Source: Prorocentrum cordatum (lineage: Eukaryota; Sar; Dinophyceae; Prorocentrales; Prorocentraceae). From it: 64,000 bases of DNA. Numbering within the stretch: position 1 is the stretch's first letter; each line of letters starts with the position of its first letter. Shown piece by piece: positions 21,329 through 31,169 of this stretch. The notes under the pieces are model-generated. The model saw nothing but the letters and a program-made list of their open reading frames with translations. It was not told the DNA's origin and did not search any database. Both the position numbers and the translations under genes were made by a program. The DNA lies in assembly GCA_963575745.1 (NCBI GenBank), contig CAUYUJ010017630.1, forward strand, positions 77,501 through 141,500, written 5' to 3'.

Positions 21329-21552
21329 GGCGAAGCGTCCTGGCGTGCCCACAGGCCTACCAAACAAGGTTCTACGAACCTTTTGTGGTTTCCACGAACT
21401 GTTCTTAGAACATTTCTGGCTTGGACAGCCTGGTCTTAACCCATCGGGCGTATGTTCTGAGAACACCGCTTTTGTTCTTCGAGCATTTTTGGATTCTCAG
21501 AACATGTCGTGGTAGGCCTCTGGGAATGCCGGGCCGGTCGGTCCCTGCTCAA
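21329..21552 (+). mobile_element. Family F9 element, short copy 2
   Basis: About 224 bp. Ends AAGCAGTGGCGAAGCGTCCT and GGCCGGTCGGTCCCTGCTC are inverted. The core TGTTCTTAGAACATTTCTGG is shared with the other two copies. Confidence 0.8.
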
Positions 21553-21743
21553 CTTCAGGCAACCCTGGAGCCTCTATTCGGGCCTCTTCGAGATACTGCC
21601 TGGCCGTCTGTGGGCCGGCGCCCGGCCCAGACTCGGGCCCTCCTGGATCCTTCTTGGGGCCCTCTTGGGGCGGTCCTGGGGGAATCGCTGCTCGCCTCGG
21701 GAGCCTTCTGGCAGCCCCTCTGCAGGGCCCATCTCGACTCCTA

Positions 21744-21950
21744 CGATTCGGTTGGATGCCATCTCGATGGCTTCTGATTTCGATTCGATTCGACTTGGGA
21801 TTCCGATTCGGGTCCTCATTTCTATTGGAAGCGTGCCAGCCTGCCGATTTCCGCCGATTCGATTTTTCCCGACTCGGCTGCCGATTTCCGCCGAACCGAT
21901 TCATTTCGATCGCCGACCCGACTTATCGATTCGATTCTGGGCTCTCCTGC
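21744..21950 (+). repeat. Dispersed ~205-bp CGATTCG-rich repeat, copy 2
   Basis: Same motif order as 2,040-2,266, ending TCGATTCTGGGCTCTCCT. Confidence 0.65.
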
Positions 21951-22229
21951 CTCTGGGCGCATCTTGGCGTCATCGAGGGCGATATGAGGGCCATCTTGAG
22001 GCCCCACCGGAATCTGACATGCGAGAGGGACAGCACCATTGAAACAACCTACGGGTGCTTCCCCAACCTTCCTGTGTCGATCGGACCTTAGCTTGAATCC
22101 GCAGCGCCGCGCGTCTCACTCGCCTCGCTCCTCTCGATCCCTCCTCCCTCATCCCTCTCCGCCAGCCCTCGGCGCACCCCTCACACGCTGCATGCCCCCC
22201 ACATGGAGCTCCGCCTGCGTCTCCAGTCG

Positions 22230-22440
22230 GTGCGTGCGCATGCCGTCCCCCGCCCCGTTTCGACCCGCCTCGCACGGCTCGTGCCCCACAGGCAGCTCCA
22301 CCAAATTACGGCCCGCCGAGTGGGTGCGTCAGCATGCCGCCTTCCCTGCTCAGTGCCGGCACACCCCTCACACGTTTCGTGCCTCATCGGGAGCGGCCTC
22401 AGTCGGTGCGTTCGCATGCTGTCCCCCGCCTATTCCGGCG
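22230..22440 (+). repeat. Diverged units of the 77-bp minisatellite family
   Basis: Three degenerate units with GTGCGTGCGCATGC, TCGTGCC(C/T)CA and GGCAGCTCCACC words, as in the array at 1-690. Confidence 0.55.
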
Positions 22441-22454
22441 CACCCCTCAACTCA

Positions 22455-22616
22455 CCACCCACCAAACCACCCCAACCCAACCCGAAGGCTCAGATTTACC
22501 CTCGATTTCCAGTGGGGGGGGGTCGGGAAACATCGAAAAAACACATGTGGAACCCTTACCCCCCCCAACCCGAAATTCGGGTCTTCTGGTTGGTTTGGGG
22601 TGGTCTGGTAGGTAGT
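22455..22616 (+). mobile_element. Family T4 inverted-repeat element, copy 2
   Basis: 162 bp, nearly identical to 19,629-19,793 apart from a few changes in the right arm (TTCTGGTTGGTTTGGGG). Confidence 0.85.
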
Positions 22617-23484
22617 CATCAACACATTTCGTGCCCCACTCGTGCCCCGTAGGGGGCCTGGTCTGCGGCACAAGTGAGGGTGTTCGCACGCAGCCTTCCT
22701 GCGGTCCGGAGGAAGGCACGCGGGGGAAGGAAGGCGGCGTCAGAGTAATTCTCTCAGCCCCGTCTAAGTGCAGCAGGCACTCCTGCCGAGGGCATGCTTT
22801 CCCTTGCGAGGGGCGAGCCATGGCGAGAGGAGCGCTGTGGAGAACGAGCGAACGAGTGGCACGCACCAGACCAGTCAAAACAAGGAGGGCACATCTCACA
22901 GCCCCGCGAGAATAATGCGTCCTTCCAGTCGTCCCCTCCTTCCTCCCACCCTGTCTGCGCTACACGCAGATGCGTAGAACCCCGACCTTCTTGACTCACC
23001 TCACCCTCCTAGCCCTCCCAACGCTCCCAACCCTTCGAATCCTCCTCGAGACCTCATCTGCCCTAGCCCCCTCTGGCCTATCCTGCTCGTGATTTTCATC
23101 AGCCAGCCCTCCCGTGGCGCGCAGTACATGAGGGGGCATGCGCTGTGCTACACGCAACTGCGCAGAGCTGGGGACTCCGCCAGGCCAGTCAACGCAGTTT
23201 GGGGCTTCTTGGTGGAAGCCTTGGACCATCTTGGGCCGTTCTGAGACTATCTTGCGGCGTCTCGGGGCTGTTTGGGGGCCACCCTGGGGCTTACCATCCA
23301 TTGCTTTCGGGGCCCACCATGCATCGATTTCGGGTCCTGGTCCCTCTCGGAGCCTCTTCCGGGTGCTCCTGGGGCGCTCTCGGGACTCGTCTGGGCCAGA
23401 GCTGCACGGGCGATCCCGGAGCCCTCTTGAGGCCTCGGCCGGTGTGACTCGCTTGCGCGCCAGCCTGCGCCACCTGCCCGAGCT

Positions 23485-23681
23485 CGAAGAAGAAAACACG
23501 CCATAAACATAAGCTCTTGGCACTGCGCGTGGATTTCTTGCATCTGCGCTGGGCCCCCTGGCGGCGCCTCCGGCGCCGCCCCTGGCGCGCTCCGCGCGCC
23601 CGCCAGGGGGCCCCAGCGCAGCTGCAAGAAGTCCGCGCGGAGCGCCGACAGTTTATGTTGACGGCGTTTTTTCTTCTTTCG
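23485..23681 (+). mobile_element. Hairpin family P2, copy b
   Basis: An almost complete palindrome. Outer ends CGAAGAAGAAAACACGCC and GGCGTTTTTTCTTCTTTCG are inverted, then CATAAAC/GTTTATG, then arms ending in GGCGGCGCCTCCGGCGCCGC. No coding capacity; it would extrude as a cruciform or fold as a long RNA hairpin. Confidence 0.85.
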
Positions 23682-23696
23682 GAGGGACGGACGCCA

Positions 23697-23840
23697 ACAA
23701 TACACCACCACCACCCCTGGCCAGGTCCATCCTGGGCCCTGGACTGGTGCATAGCCCTCCAGGCCTAGGCCGGGGGGGGGGGCTGTACAGCAGTCCAGGG
23801 CCCAGGACGGGCCTGGCCAGGGCTGGTGGTGGTGTATTGT
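23697..23840 (+). mobile_element. 144-bp palindromic element (ACAATACACCACC)
   Basis: Begins ACAATACACCACCACCACC and ends GGTGGTGGTGTATTGT, with inverted arms of about 50 bp (CCTGGCCAGG, CCTGGGCCCTGGACTG and complement). A related, longer form is at 13,809-14,040; a half-like remnant is near 42,985-43,055. Confidence 0.8.
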
Positions 23841-23940
23841 CTGGAGTTCTCCTAATCTTCTACGAGCGCCGCAGCCCGGCGGCGCTGCCCCCCGCGGCAC
23901 GCAGAGGTCTGCTTCGGCGACCGTGGGCCTGCCGTCCCTC

Positions 23941-24101
23941 AGGAAGGGCAAAAACACACAGACACAATTAATCGTCGTTTCCCAAGAAAATATAGGAAAA
24001 TGTGGGAATTGGGCGGGAAGACAAAAACCCAGAAAATATGGGAAAATATGGGGAATCTTTTTATTTGTGTGTATTTATTTGTGTGTCCCAGTTTCCCTTC
24101 A
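23941..24101 (+). mobile_element. Family A3 A-rich element, copy 1
   Basis: About 161 bp: AAAAACACACAGACACAATT on the left, TTATTTGTGTGTATTTATTT then GTGTGTCCCA on the right (imperfect inverted ends), with GGGAAAATATGGG words inside. Two further copies at 50,221-50,385 and 50,719-50,881. Confidence 0.85.
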
Positions 24102-24116
24102 CCGCCGCGGGTCAGT

Positions 24117-24208
24117 GCGATGTCTAGATTATTTTTGCACATGTTCGAGCATTTTTTCCCTGAATTGTTTTTCGTCAAAAATCCGCCTGGGGGACAGGCC
24201 CGACCTAA
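24117..24208 (+). mobile_element. M1 element, right half only
   Basis: The right arm AATCCGCCTGGGGGACAGGC followed by CCGACCTAA and part of the core are present; the left arm is missing. Family A3 sequence ends just upstream, so the left half may have been lost when that element inserted. Confidence 0.7.
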
Positions 24209-24252
24209 CCTTAGCAGAGAGCCGCCCCGCCTCGCACCAGTCCCCGCCATGC

Positions 24253-24452
24253 CGAAGAAGAACAACGCCATAAACATAAGCTTCTGGCGCTCCGCGCGGG
24301 TTTCTCGGATCCGCGCTGAGGTCCCCTCGGCGGCGCCTCCGGCGCCGCCCCTGGCGCGCCCCGCGCGCCAGGGAGGGGGGCCCGACGCAGATCCAAGAAA
24401 TCTGCGCGGAGCGCCAAAAGTTTCTGTTTATGCTGTTTTTGTTCCTCTCTTC
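24253..24452 (+). mobile_element. Hairpin family P2, copy c
   Basis: CGAAGAAGAACAACGCCATA, then CTTCTGGCGCTCCGCGCGG, and the inverted counterpart ending GCTGTTTTTGTTCCTCTCTTC. The loop is again GGCGGCGCCTCCGGCGCCGC. Confidence 0.85.
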
Positions 24453-25669
24453 TAGAATAACTGCATCTCTGAAGGAGTTGGGCATCCCGGGGGCTCTGCG
24501 GGGCCGCTCTGGACCATCGTGGGCCAGCGTGGGGCTCGGGCCCCGTGTTTGGTTAGTCTGGGGGCCTGCCCGATTGGTGGATCCCCGCTCTTGGGCTCTC
24601 CAGGCGCGCCCTCTTGGGGCGGTCCTGGTACGCGATTGGGACTCGAGGCTGTGCTCGGCGGTCTTGGAAGCAGCCCATCCCTGCAGGTGCGGCAGCCCAG
24701 CACAATCGACGGCACGCGAGCGTTGGAACAGTTCTGCCCGGTGGGTGCCTAGAGGGGGAGGTGTCCTTCTGTCCTCTCGGGCCGTCGTTGAGCTCTGTCA
24801 GGCTCGTCGGGGGCAGGCCGTGCCATCTCGGGGCTGGTGGAGGCCGGGGCCACGCCGAGAACATCTTGGGCCCATCGGGAGGCCTGCCGCGCAGCGGCCT
24901 CCGCTCCCGGCTCTCGCTCTCGGGAGGCGCGCCCCCGCTCGCATGCCCGCTCGTCGCCCGCTCTCCGGGGCCGGCGAGGTCTCCAGCGCGCGCGGCCCAG
25001 ACACCACTCACCTCCCTGGAACGTACGGTAGGTTCGTGCGGCGTTGGCGCGCCGGCGACGCCGACGAATGCGTTCAAGGTTGAATTCCACGACGCGGCAG
25101 CCCCGATGGACACGGCAACGCCTCGAGACCCGACGGGAGTCACCCTTGAACGATCGGAGTCGCGATCGATTCAAGGTTGGACGATCGACTCGGTGTCAAA
25201 AACCTCAGCGCGTGCCGACGCTGCACGAACCTGTCGTATCCGATATCCCTGTGACTGGCATCGTCTCATCTGGATGCCGCTCTTAGGGATTTCCCCGTTT
25301 TCCATGGTGCATCCCCAAGACAGTCATCGCCTTTTGGCTTGTCAGTCTAGGGACAGGGATAAGTCCGAGGCTGGTGAACCACAGCCCCGAAGCCGCGGAC
25401 GAGAGCGGGGAGGGCGGCGGGGTCGTGGGCAGTCTGCGCGGCTGTGAGGGAGCCCAGCGCAGGCGCGCAGTTTTCGCCGAACCGGTCGTGGGTGGGTCGC
25501 GGGGTGGGTCGTGGCTGGGTCGCGGGCAGGTCGCGGGCGAGGACGGCAGAATCCGCGCCGCGGAGTCTCACTTCAGCCACGCAGCCAAGGACGGTGTGAG
25601 ACCGTTCGGCCCCCTCGCTCTGATATAAAGCCAACGTCATCATCATTACCTGAGCCACCTGCCTGGAAG

Positions 25670-26302
25670 ATCTGTCACGCCGTTGGCCTGTTGGGCTGGC
25701 GAATCTTGTCGGCAACTAATTACGTATGCACTTTCTTGTTCACGGTGGAATTTGTGGCGCGGTTGTATGTTTTCAGATCCGATTTCTTCGTCTACGAGCG
25801 AGTATGGAACCTGTGTGACCTCGCCATCTTGCTCCTGGCGCTCGCTGAGGCCGCCATGGAGCTCATCGTTGTAAGCAAGAACCGCAACCTGTTCGACGGC
25901 AGTGGAACGGCGAAGATCCTCCGCATCTTGCGACTCTCGCGGCTCCTTCGCCTCGTCCGCACGTTTCGCCACCTGAGGCCCCTACGGATGCTGGTGCATT
26001 CCATCACCTTCGCCGCGAAGTCGGTTTTCTGGGCAATTATGTTGCTCGTGATGATCATCTATGCTTTTGGGGTTGTTCTGACGCAGGCGGTCATGGAACA
26101 TACTAAGGATGACACGCGACTCGAGGATGAGGATCTGGTGTCGTACTTCGGGGACCTCTATCGTTCGATGCTCAGTCTTTGGATGGCTGTGTCTGGGGGT
26201 ATTAGCTGGATTGAGCTCACCAGACCACTGGAGAGAATAGGAAACATCACGTGGATAAGTCTGCTCCTTCTTTACATTGCTTTCGTCTACTTCTTCATAT
26301 TC
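25670..26302 (+). CDS. Channel exon C: S2-S6, voltage sensor and pore
   Basis: 211 codons. S2 is ATNYVCTFLFTVEFVARLYV; S3 is WNLCDLAILLLALAEAAMEL. S4 has arginine at every third position in LRILRLSRLLRLVRTFRHLR (seven Arg counting the next turn), the voltage sensor. S5 is FWAIMLLVMIIYAFGVVL. The pore helix and filter are MLSLWMAVSGGISWIELT; S6 is ITWISLLLLYIAFVYFFIF. The filter SGGISW lacks the acidic residue of animal Ca2+ channel filters. The exon is read from ATC after CTGGAAG. Its 3' end is near 26,302-26,308 (TTC AGG AGG), where no clean GT or GC donor fits the frame needed for exon D, so the exact junction is open. The frame continues by chance beyond it. Confidence 0.9.
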
Positions 26303-26671
26303 AGGAGGCTTGCGCCACTCTGCCGACCATCAGAAGAGGTCGTGTGCGGTTTCCGATTTCGTGTATGTCGTGGACCACTTCCCGTCGTGCCGCCCGCGTG
26401 CACCTGTTGCCGATTCCTCCCCCCCTACCCCGCGTCCTGTGCGGGGGCCTCTTGGAGGCCTCTTGGAGGCCCAGGGAACCCCTCGGCAGTGTTTCGAAGC
26501 TCCCGCAGGCTTCTTGGGAGCCTCTTGGGGTCACGTTGGGGATCGAGGGTGCCATCGTGTGAGGGAGGGCTCCTGTGTTCCCTGCGGGTTTCCTCTCTTG
26601 GGCCTCTCTTGGTTCCCTTTTGGGGCATCTTGCGGGTTTTTCGGCTGTCTTGGAGCCTTCTTGGGCCATGC

Positions 26672-26829
26672 TTAAGTCGGGCCTGCCCCTTTACAGGAGG
26701 AATTGTCGAAAATAGTAAACAATAGTATGGGGACGACTTTTTGACTATTTTGGGCATGGTTGGAGTAGTTTTCAGGTATTTTTTGTTTTTCACCCCGAAC
26801 GCGTCTGTAGGGGGACAGGTCCGACTTAA
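26672..26829 (+). mobile_element. M1 inverted-repeat element, copy 7
   Basis: 158 bp, TTAAGTCGGGCCTGCCCC to GGGGGACAGGTCCGACTTAA. Flanks GGCCATGC and GCTCATAC do not give a clear target duplication. Confidence 0.85.
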
Positions 26830-27117
26830 GCTCATACCGAGGCCCTCTTTGGAGTCCTCTCGAGGCTCTTTTTCGGCATCTTGGACCGCCTGGATGCTAT
26901 CGAGAGTGTTCTTCGGGCCTCTTCGGCGCGTTGGGGCCCTTCGGGGCTGTCTTACTTGCATGGTGGACATCTTGGCAGGACAGAGAGGCTCGATTCTGAG
27001 ACTCCAAGGGCCCCAGAGGCGCGGTGGGAAGTTCCTGGGCCTACCCCCTCCGCTTCCTCCCCCCCCTTCCGTTCTGAGGGGATTCGGGACTCCTTGTGTA
27101 GGGGAACAGGGAGTGTG
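26830..27117. other. No gene; repeat-poor intron sequence
   Basis: G/T-rich unique sequence with TCTTGGGGC-type words; nothing recognised. Confidence 0.4.
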
Positions 27118-27299
27118 ACGAACCAGCAACACACATACCCATAGGGGGGTCGGAGAGGGCTATGGGTGCGTGTTGCCAGATGGGGGTCCCCGCTCGAACG
27201 GGACCGTTCCCCAGGGTCCAACAACCCCCACCCATACCCATAGCCAGTCCTCCTCCCAACGACCCCCCTATGGGTATGGGTGCGTGTTGCTCGTTCGTC
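27118..27299 (+). mobile_element. 182-bp double palindrome (ACGAACCAGCAACAC)
   Basis: Outer arms ACGAACCAGCAACACACATA / ...GGTGCGTGTTGCTCGTTCGT. Inside, CTATGGGTGCGTGTTG and CCCACCCATACCCATAG form a second inverted pair, so it can fold as a hairpin within a hairpin. Single copy here. Confidence 0.75.
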
Positions 27300-27983
27300 G
27301 GAGCGGGGGGCCGCAAACTGTCCCACGCGCCACGTCGCCCCTGGCATACGGGGTTCGGCGGACTCAACGTGGTGACAGGCTCGGGGGCGGCGGACCGGCA
27401 GAGGCGAAACAGCAAGGTATTTATATATGTATTTATGTCTATAGATTATTCGTATGCTTAGTATTACGCTTCTTCTTACTACGATTACCAGTATTATTGT
27501 TTTCATTATGATTATTTTCCTAATTGTTGTTATTATGTTTTCATATTCTTCTCAAGCGGTGCTTTCGCTTAGCCTGCTGCACAGCCTGAGCTTGCACCGC
27601 GTACACCTTGTTCATTTTTAATTATTCGAAAATTGTTTGATTTGGGGGGTGCTTGGATGCTTTCATTTTCAATTACCTATACGACCACCCTGCGGGTGAT
27701 TAGGAGGTTTGGGGGGGGAGGGGCCCAGCAATGGGCAACAGTGGTGAATGTTGTTGTGACAATGCCAGTGGAGATAGTTGCGTTGCCGCTCGCTCTTGGG
27801 AGCGTTGGTGTCGAGTTGTTTACGTCACCCTTTGCTCTTTGGCGCCTTGGTACCATTCGGCCCTCCCCCCGGGAATCCGCCCAACTTGCGCAACGGCAGC
27901 TAACGGCGCCATTGGGCCACAGAAGACTGAAGCGCTGGCAAAGCTTGGCGCAGCCCGCGCCCCCTCTTGCACTATCGATCTCA
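27300..27983. other. Sequence 3' of the retrogene, no gene seen
   Basis: 27,410-27,640 is AT-rich (TTTATATATGTATTTATG). On the minus strand this is downstream of the retrogene stop; no clear poly-A tail remnant is seen, only scattered A-rich bits near 27,600-27,640. Confidence 0.45.
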
Positions 27984-29414
27984 CTATCGATTTCTTTTGC
28001 CGCGCACCAGCAGCCACACCCTGTTTGCACCGATGTTGTTGGCACCGTCGCGACAGACTGCCAAACCCTGGAGCGGGTCCTCGACGATGCGACTCACAGG
28101 CACCGGCAGGACGACATCGCCGGACACCACGGAGAGGCCGCAGCACATACGCAAGGCACTCGTGGAAACCACTGCGTCCAGAGGCGCCATGCCCACCTCC
28201 ATGATGTACCGCTTGGCCACCCCGTTCTCCTGGCGGAGAATGCCCCGAATATTGAACCGGTGCTTGGCGCCTTTCAAAGACTGGGCGTCAAGCTGGGCCG
28301 CCACCTGGTCAGGAGCCGAGCAGTCGTAGAGTGTCGGGGCGGCATCGGTGACCACGTCTACGTCCACCCCCCCGGTGGCATCCCGAAGACGGCAATTCCG
28401 GAGGAAGAGGCGGCCGTCCTGCGTGTACATCGCGTCTCGCTGTAGCGGCGCGTCCAGGAGGCACCGGTTGATCTGAAACGTGATGGGCTGGGGGTGGGCA
28501 ATCGCGTCGGCCAACGCCACAGCGCACGTGGAGTGTGCCGCGGCCTCCATGACACTCGCTAAACCGTTACCGGAAGATGGCACCCACTGGGCGGCGAGCA
28601 CCTCGGCCGACAGACTGGTGGCGTCCAAGCCTGTCAAAGACTGGGCCTGATCGCCAACGGTGCTGATGTGGGCCCCCGGCCAGATGTTGATCTTCGCCTC
28701 GCCGTTCTCAAGCGCAGCACTGCATCCGAGCACAGCGACGCCAGACCCCGGTTGCACGTGGGCGAAGTACTCGTGCGCCTTTTTCCACACGGTCACCACG
28801 ATCTTCCCGCCGCCAGCATCCGTGAACTCCGCTTCGGCCACCATTAGGAGGCTGCCGTTCTTACTGACTTGCTTGGGAGTGGTGATGCCGAGGATCTTGC
28901 CGCAGAAGTCGAAGGCCGCCCGGTTGTTTGCACCAGTAGCAGTCCCCTTGAGAAGCTCCACGATGCCCTTGATATCCAGTGCGATCTGCAGCCCCTTAGC
29001 GGGATGCGCCAACGCTTCCGTGCTGGTGGGCGGGAGTCGGGTCAGTGTCGATGGGCTGCAAAGCAAGACCACCGACTTCAATGGGCCGCCGATGAAGTCC
29101 GACTTGGCTCTGGTGTCGAAGCTCGGGGTCCGGAGCTCCCACACGGAGTCCGCCGTGAATTTCTTGAAGGCTTCGGCTGCCGCAGCCCGATTCTTGAAAC
29201 TGAAGGGCACCGCGCCGAGCATGTACTGCGCGGGCGCGTTGGACACCAAAACGCAACTGAACTTCTGCGCCTCCACTTTTTCGTTCCTCGCTGTGAACGT
29301 GTAATCAATGACCTTCGGGTCGAGAACCCTCACGTACCACTTGGTGTACTTGGCCGTCTGGGCGTTCATGTTCTTCAGCGTCTCCACATTCTCGTCGAGC
29401 ATTTCGGCTGGCAA
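27984..29414 (-). CDS. OB-fold (RPA-like) protein, intronless retrogene
   Basis: 476 codons, ATG at 29,414, stop TAG at 27,984-27,986, no frameshift. The N-terminal ~120 residues (MPAEMLDENVETLKNM, then WYVRVLDPKVIDYTF) I could not assign. Residues about 210-260 read GGGKIVVTVWKKAHEYFAHV, then GSGVAVLGCSA and AKINIWPGAHIS, the strand pattern of the OB folds in replication protein A subunit 1 (single-stranded DNA binding). A second OB-like segment may lie at about 355-425 (RLRDATGGVDVDVV ... RFNIRGILR). DNA or RNA binding is inferred, not shown. The gene lacks introns, sits antisense inside the channel intron and carries a relict spliced leader 91 bp upstream, so it arose from a trans-spliced mRNA. 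An intact frame of this length suggests it is functional or young. Confidence 0.85.
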   Translation of the reverse strand: MPAEMLDENVETLKNMNAQTAKYTKWYVRVLDPKVIDYTFTARNEKVEAQKFSCVLVSNAPAQYMLGAVPFSFKNRAAAAEAFKKFTADSVWELRTPSFDTRAKSDFIGGPLKSVVLLCSPSTLTRLPPTSTEALAHPAKGLQIALDIKGIVELLKGTATGANNRAAFDFCGKILGITTPKQVSKNGSLLMVAEAEFTDAGGGKIVVTVWKKAHEYFAHVQPGSGVAVLGCSAALENGEAKINIWPGAHISTVGDQAQSLTGLDATSLSAEVLAAQWVPSSGNGLASVMEAAAHSTCAVALADAIAHPQPITFQINRCLLDAPLQRDAMYTQDGRLFLRNCRLRDATGGVDVDVVTDAAPTLYDCSAPDQVAAQLDAQSLKGAKHRFNIRGILRQENGVAKRYIMEVGMAPLDAVVSTSALRMCCGLSVVSGDVVLPVPVSRIVEDPLQGLAVCRDGANNIGANRVWLLVRGKRNR

Positions 29415-29504
29415 AGCCTGGCCCCTCGTAGCGAAGCCGAAGGAAGTGCGTGACCGAAGTGGGCGCGTTGGCGGGGAACCCCGCGTGTCGAGTGCAACAG
29501 AAGC
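29415..29504 (-). other. 5' UTR of the retrogene
   Basis: 90 bp between the relict leader and the ATG, with no upstream ATG. It should be the original UTR copied from the mRNA. Confidence 0.6.
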
Positions 29505-29517
29505 CTTGAGCCAAAAT
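29505..29517 (-). other. Relict spliced leader (ATTTTGGCTCAAG)
   Basis: Exact match to the last 13 nt of the 22-nt spliced leader that is trans-spliced onto dinoflagellate mRNAs, in the sense orientation of the retrogene. The base pair before it is GG where the leader has CC, so the 5' part is lost or mutated. An AG (CTAG, about 17 nt upstream) could serve as acceptor for a new leader. Confidence 0.88.
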
Positions 29518-29860
29518 CCGTGAATGGTACTAGAATTGACGGTGGTGTCCCGGCGATGGTGATGATGTTGTTGATGGTGGTAATGATTATGAGATGGTGA
29601 TGGTGATGGCGACCCCTAGACTGGACCCCTGAACCTCTGGAGGCCTCGAGGCCCTGGAGCCCTCGACCCCCAGACTGGACCCTTGAACCCTGGGAAGCCC
29701 TGAGCGCCGAGGACCCCCGGGCCCGCAAGGCCCCTGGGACACCCGCGCCAAGGCCCCTGGGACACCCGAGCCCCCCGGACCCCGACCCAACGTGCTCGGG
29801 GCCCTGCCTGTGGACGGCGGTCACGCAAGGCACGACCAACAGCCGCGAGTCCACGTCGTC
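29518..29860. other. Sequence 5' of the retrogene
   Basis: GATGGT microsatellite-like stretch (29,555-29,610), then a segment in which GGACCCnTGAACC and CCCTGGGACACCC words are duplicated. No gene. Confidence 0.45.
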
Positions 29861-30205
29861 ATCATCATCATCGACATCACCATCAACATCATCATCATCA
29901 GCATCATCATCATCGTATTCATCATGATCAATAGCATCACCATCATCATCATCACCAATGTCGTCATCATAATCACAAACACCAATATCATGGAGGCCAT
30001 CATCACCATCAGCATCGCACAATCGATCTCACATTCGGTCTCACTACCGATATCACAATCGATCTCGCAATCGACGTCATCATCATCAACATCATCATCA
30101 TCATCATTATCGCCATCATCAACATCATCATCATCATCATTACCACCATCATCATCATCACCATCATCATCAGAATCATGATCAAAATCATCATCAACAT
30201 CATCA
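29861..30205 (+). repeat. (ATC)n/(CATCAT)n microsatellite
   Basis: About 340 bp of CATCATCAT-rich sequence with CGATCTCAC interruptions. Frames are open but meaningless. Confidence 0.9.
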
Positions 30206-30490
30206 TCGGGACACCGACGGGACACGGACGGGACACCGGCGCAACACCGGCGGGACACCGCGCCGCCCCGGCCGCCCGGAAGGGAATCATTTCGTCCGGC
30301 CGCGCCTCACCCACACGGGACACCAGCGGGACACCGGCGGGACACCGCGGGCCACCGGCCGCCCGGAAGGGAGTCATTTGGTCCGGCCGCGCCTCAGCCA
30401 CACGGGACACCAGCGGGACACCGGCGGGACACCGCGGGCCCCCGGCCGCCCGGAAGGGAGTCATTTGGTCCGGCCGCGCCTCAGCCACAA
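30206..30490 (+). repeat. 87-bp tandem repeat, about 3 units
   Basis: Units begin GAAGGGAGTCATTTGGTCCG at about 30,277, 30,364 and 30,451, each with three GGGACACC(A/G)GC words. The left edge consists of extra GGGACACCGGC words. Confidence 0.85.
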
Positions 30491-30619
30491 GAGACTTTCT
30501 CTCGCCCGCCCACGCAGCTTCGCCTCGCCCGCACGGCACGCACGAACACGAAACCGAAATCGATTTCCCGGTAGGGGGGCTCTCCGTTCCACTTCGATCT
30601 CACCCCCCAACCTCCGATT

Positions 30620-30717
30620 CTGTCCTGGGCCTCTTCCTGGCCACTAGGGGGCCAGGAACAATTAGAAACGAACACAAGTAGAAGTGAACACGATTAGACA
30701 TGAACGATGTGTAGACT
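30620..30717 (+). repeat. Dispersed ~95-bp repeat (GGCCTCTTCCTGGCCAC)
   Basis: Shares GGCCTCTTCCTGGCCACT, GGGCCAGGA and CACGATTAGACATGAACGA in order with 57,276-57,366. Confidence 0.7.
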
Positions 30718-31169
30718 TGACCGCACGGTCTGCGCCGCAGAGCTTCTGACGCATATATTTCGATGCAGTGCTCACGCCTGCACCGGGCAGCTGGTGCGAA
30801 GTAGCTCGCGCTACACACGTTGCACCGCATAGCTTGCATCACATACACTGCACCGCATAACTTCGATCACGTGGCTCACGCCACTTGTATTATACTGCAT
30901 AGCGTAAACCACACATCATACACCACTTGTCTTGCAGCAGACATGTGCGCATACGTATACACGTATAGATATTGCACCACATATCTGCAGCACACATGTT
31001 GCACCACACGCCTCGCACATCCACAGTTCAATTACGCTACCGAGGAGCCCCACACACTTATATTATGGCTGGAGTGATGATAGCTGAGTGAAGCATGTGA
31101 GAATGATGTTGGGGGCCGTTACCTCGGCGATACCGTTGGTGACGCCAGTCAAGAGGAGATGAGGGAGGA
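30718..31169. other. No gene; CAC/ATA-rich sequence
   Basis: Imperfect words such as TTGCACCGCATA and CACACGTTGCACC recur between 30,770 and 31,010; probably a degenerate tandem repeat. Confidence 0.45.

Larger units (their letters stand above)
20624..25669 (+). other. Channel intron (about 5.0 kb) between S1 and S2
   Basis: GT at 20,624, AG at 25,668-25,669 (CTGGAAG before ATC). It contains family F9 (21,329), a CGATTCG repeat (21,744), diverged minisatellite units (22,230-22,420), T4 (22,455), P2 hairpins (23,485 and 24,253), a 144-bp palindrome (23,697), an A-rich element (23,941) and a half M1 copy. 24,460-25,660 is GC-rich unique sequence in which no exon could be assigned. Confidence 0.6.

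Noticed and set aside
27984-29414. Plus-strand frames overlapping the retrogene (28,660-29,304 and 28,869-29,453)
   Set aside because: They are antisense shadows of the minus-strand gene, which has the OB-fold pattern and the relict leader.
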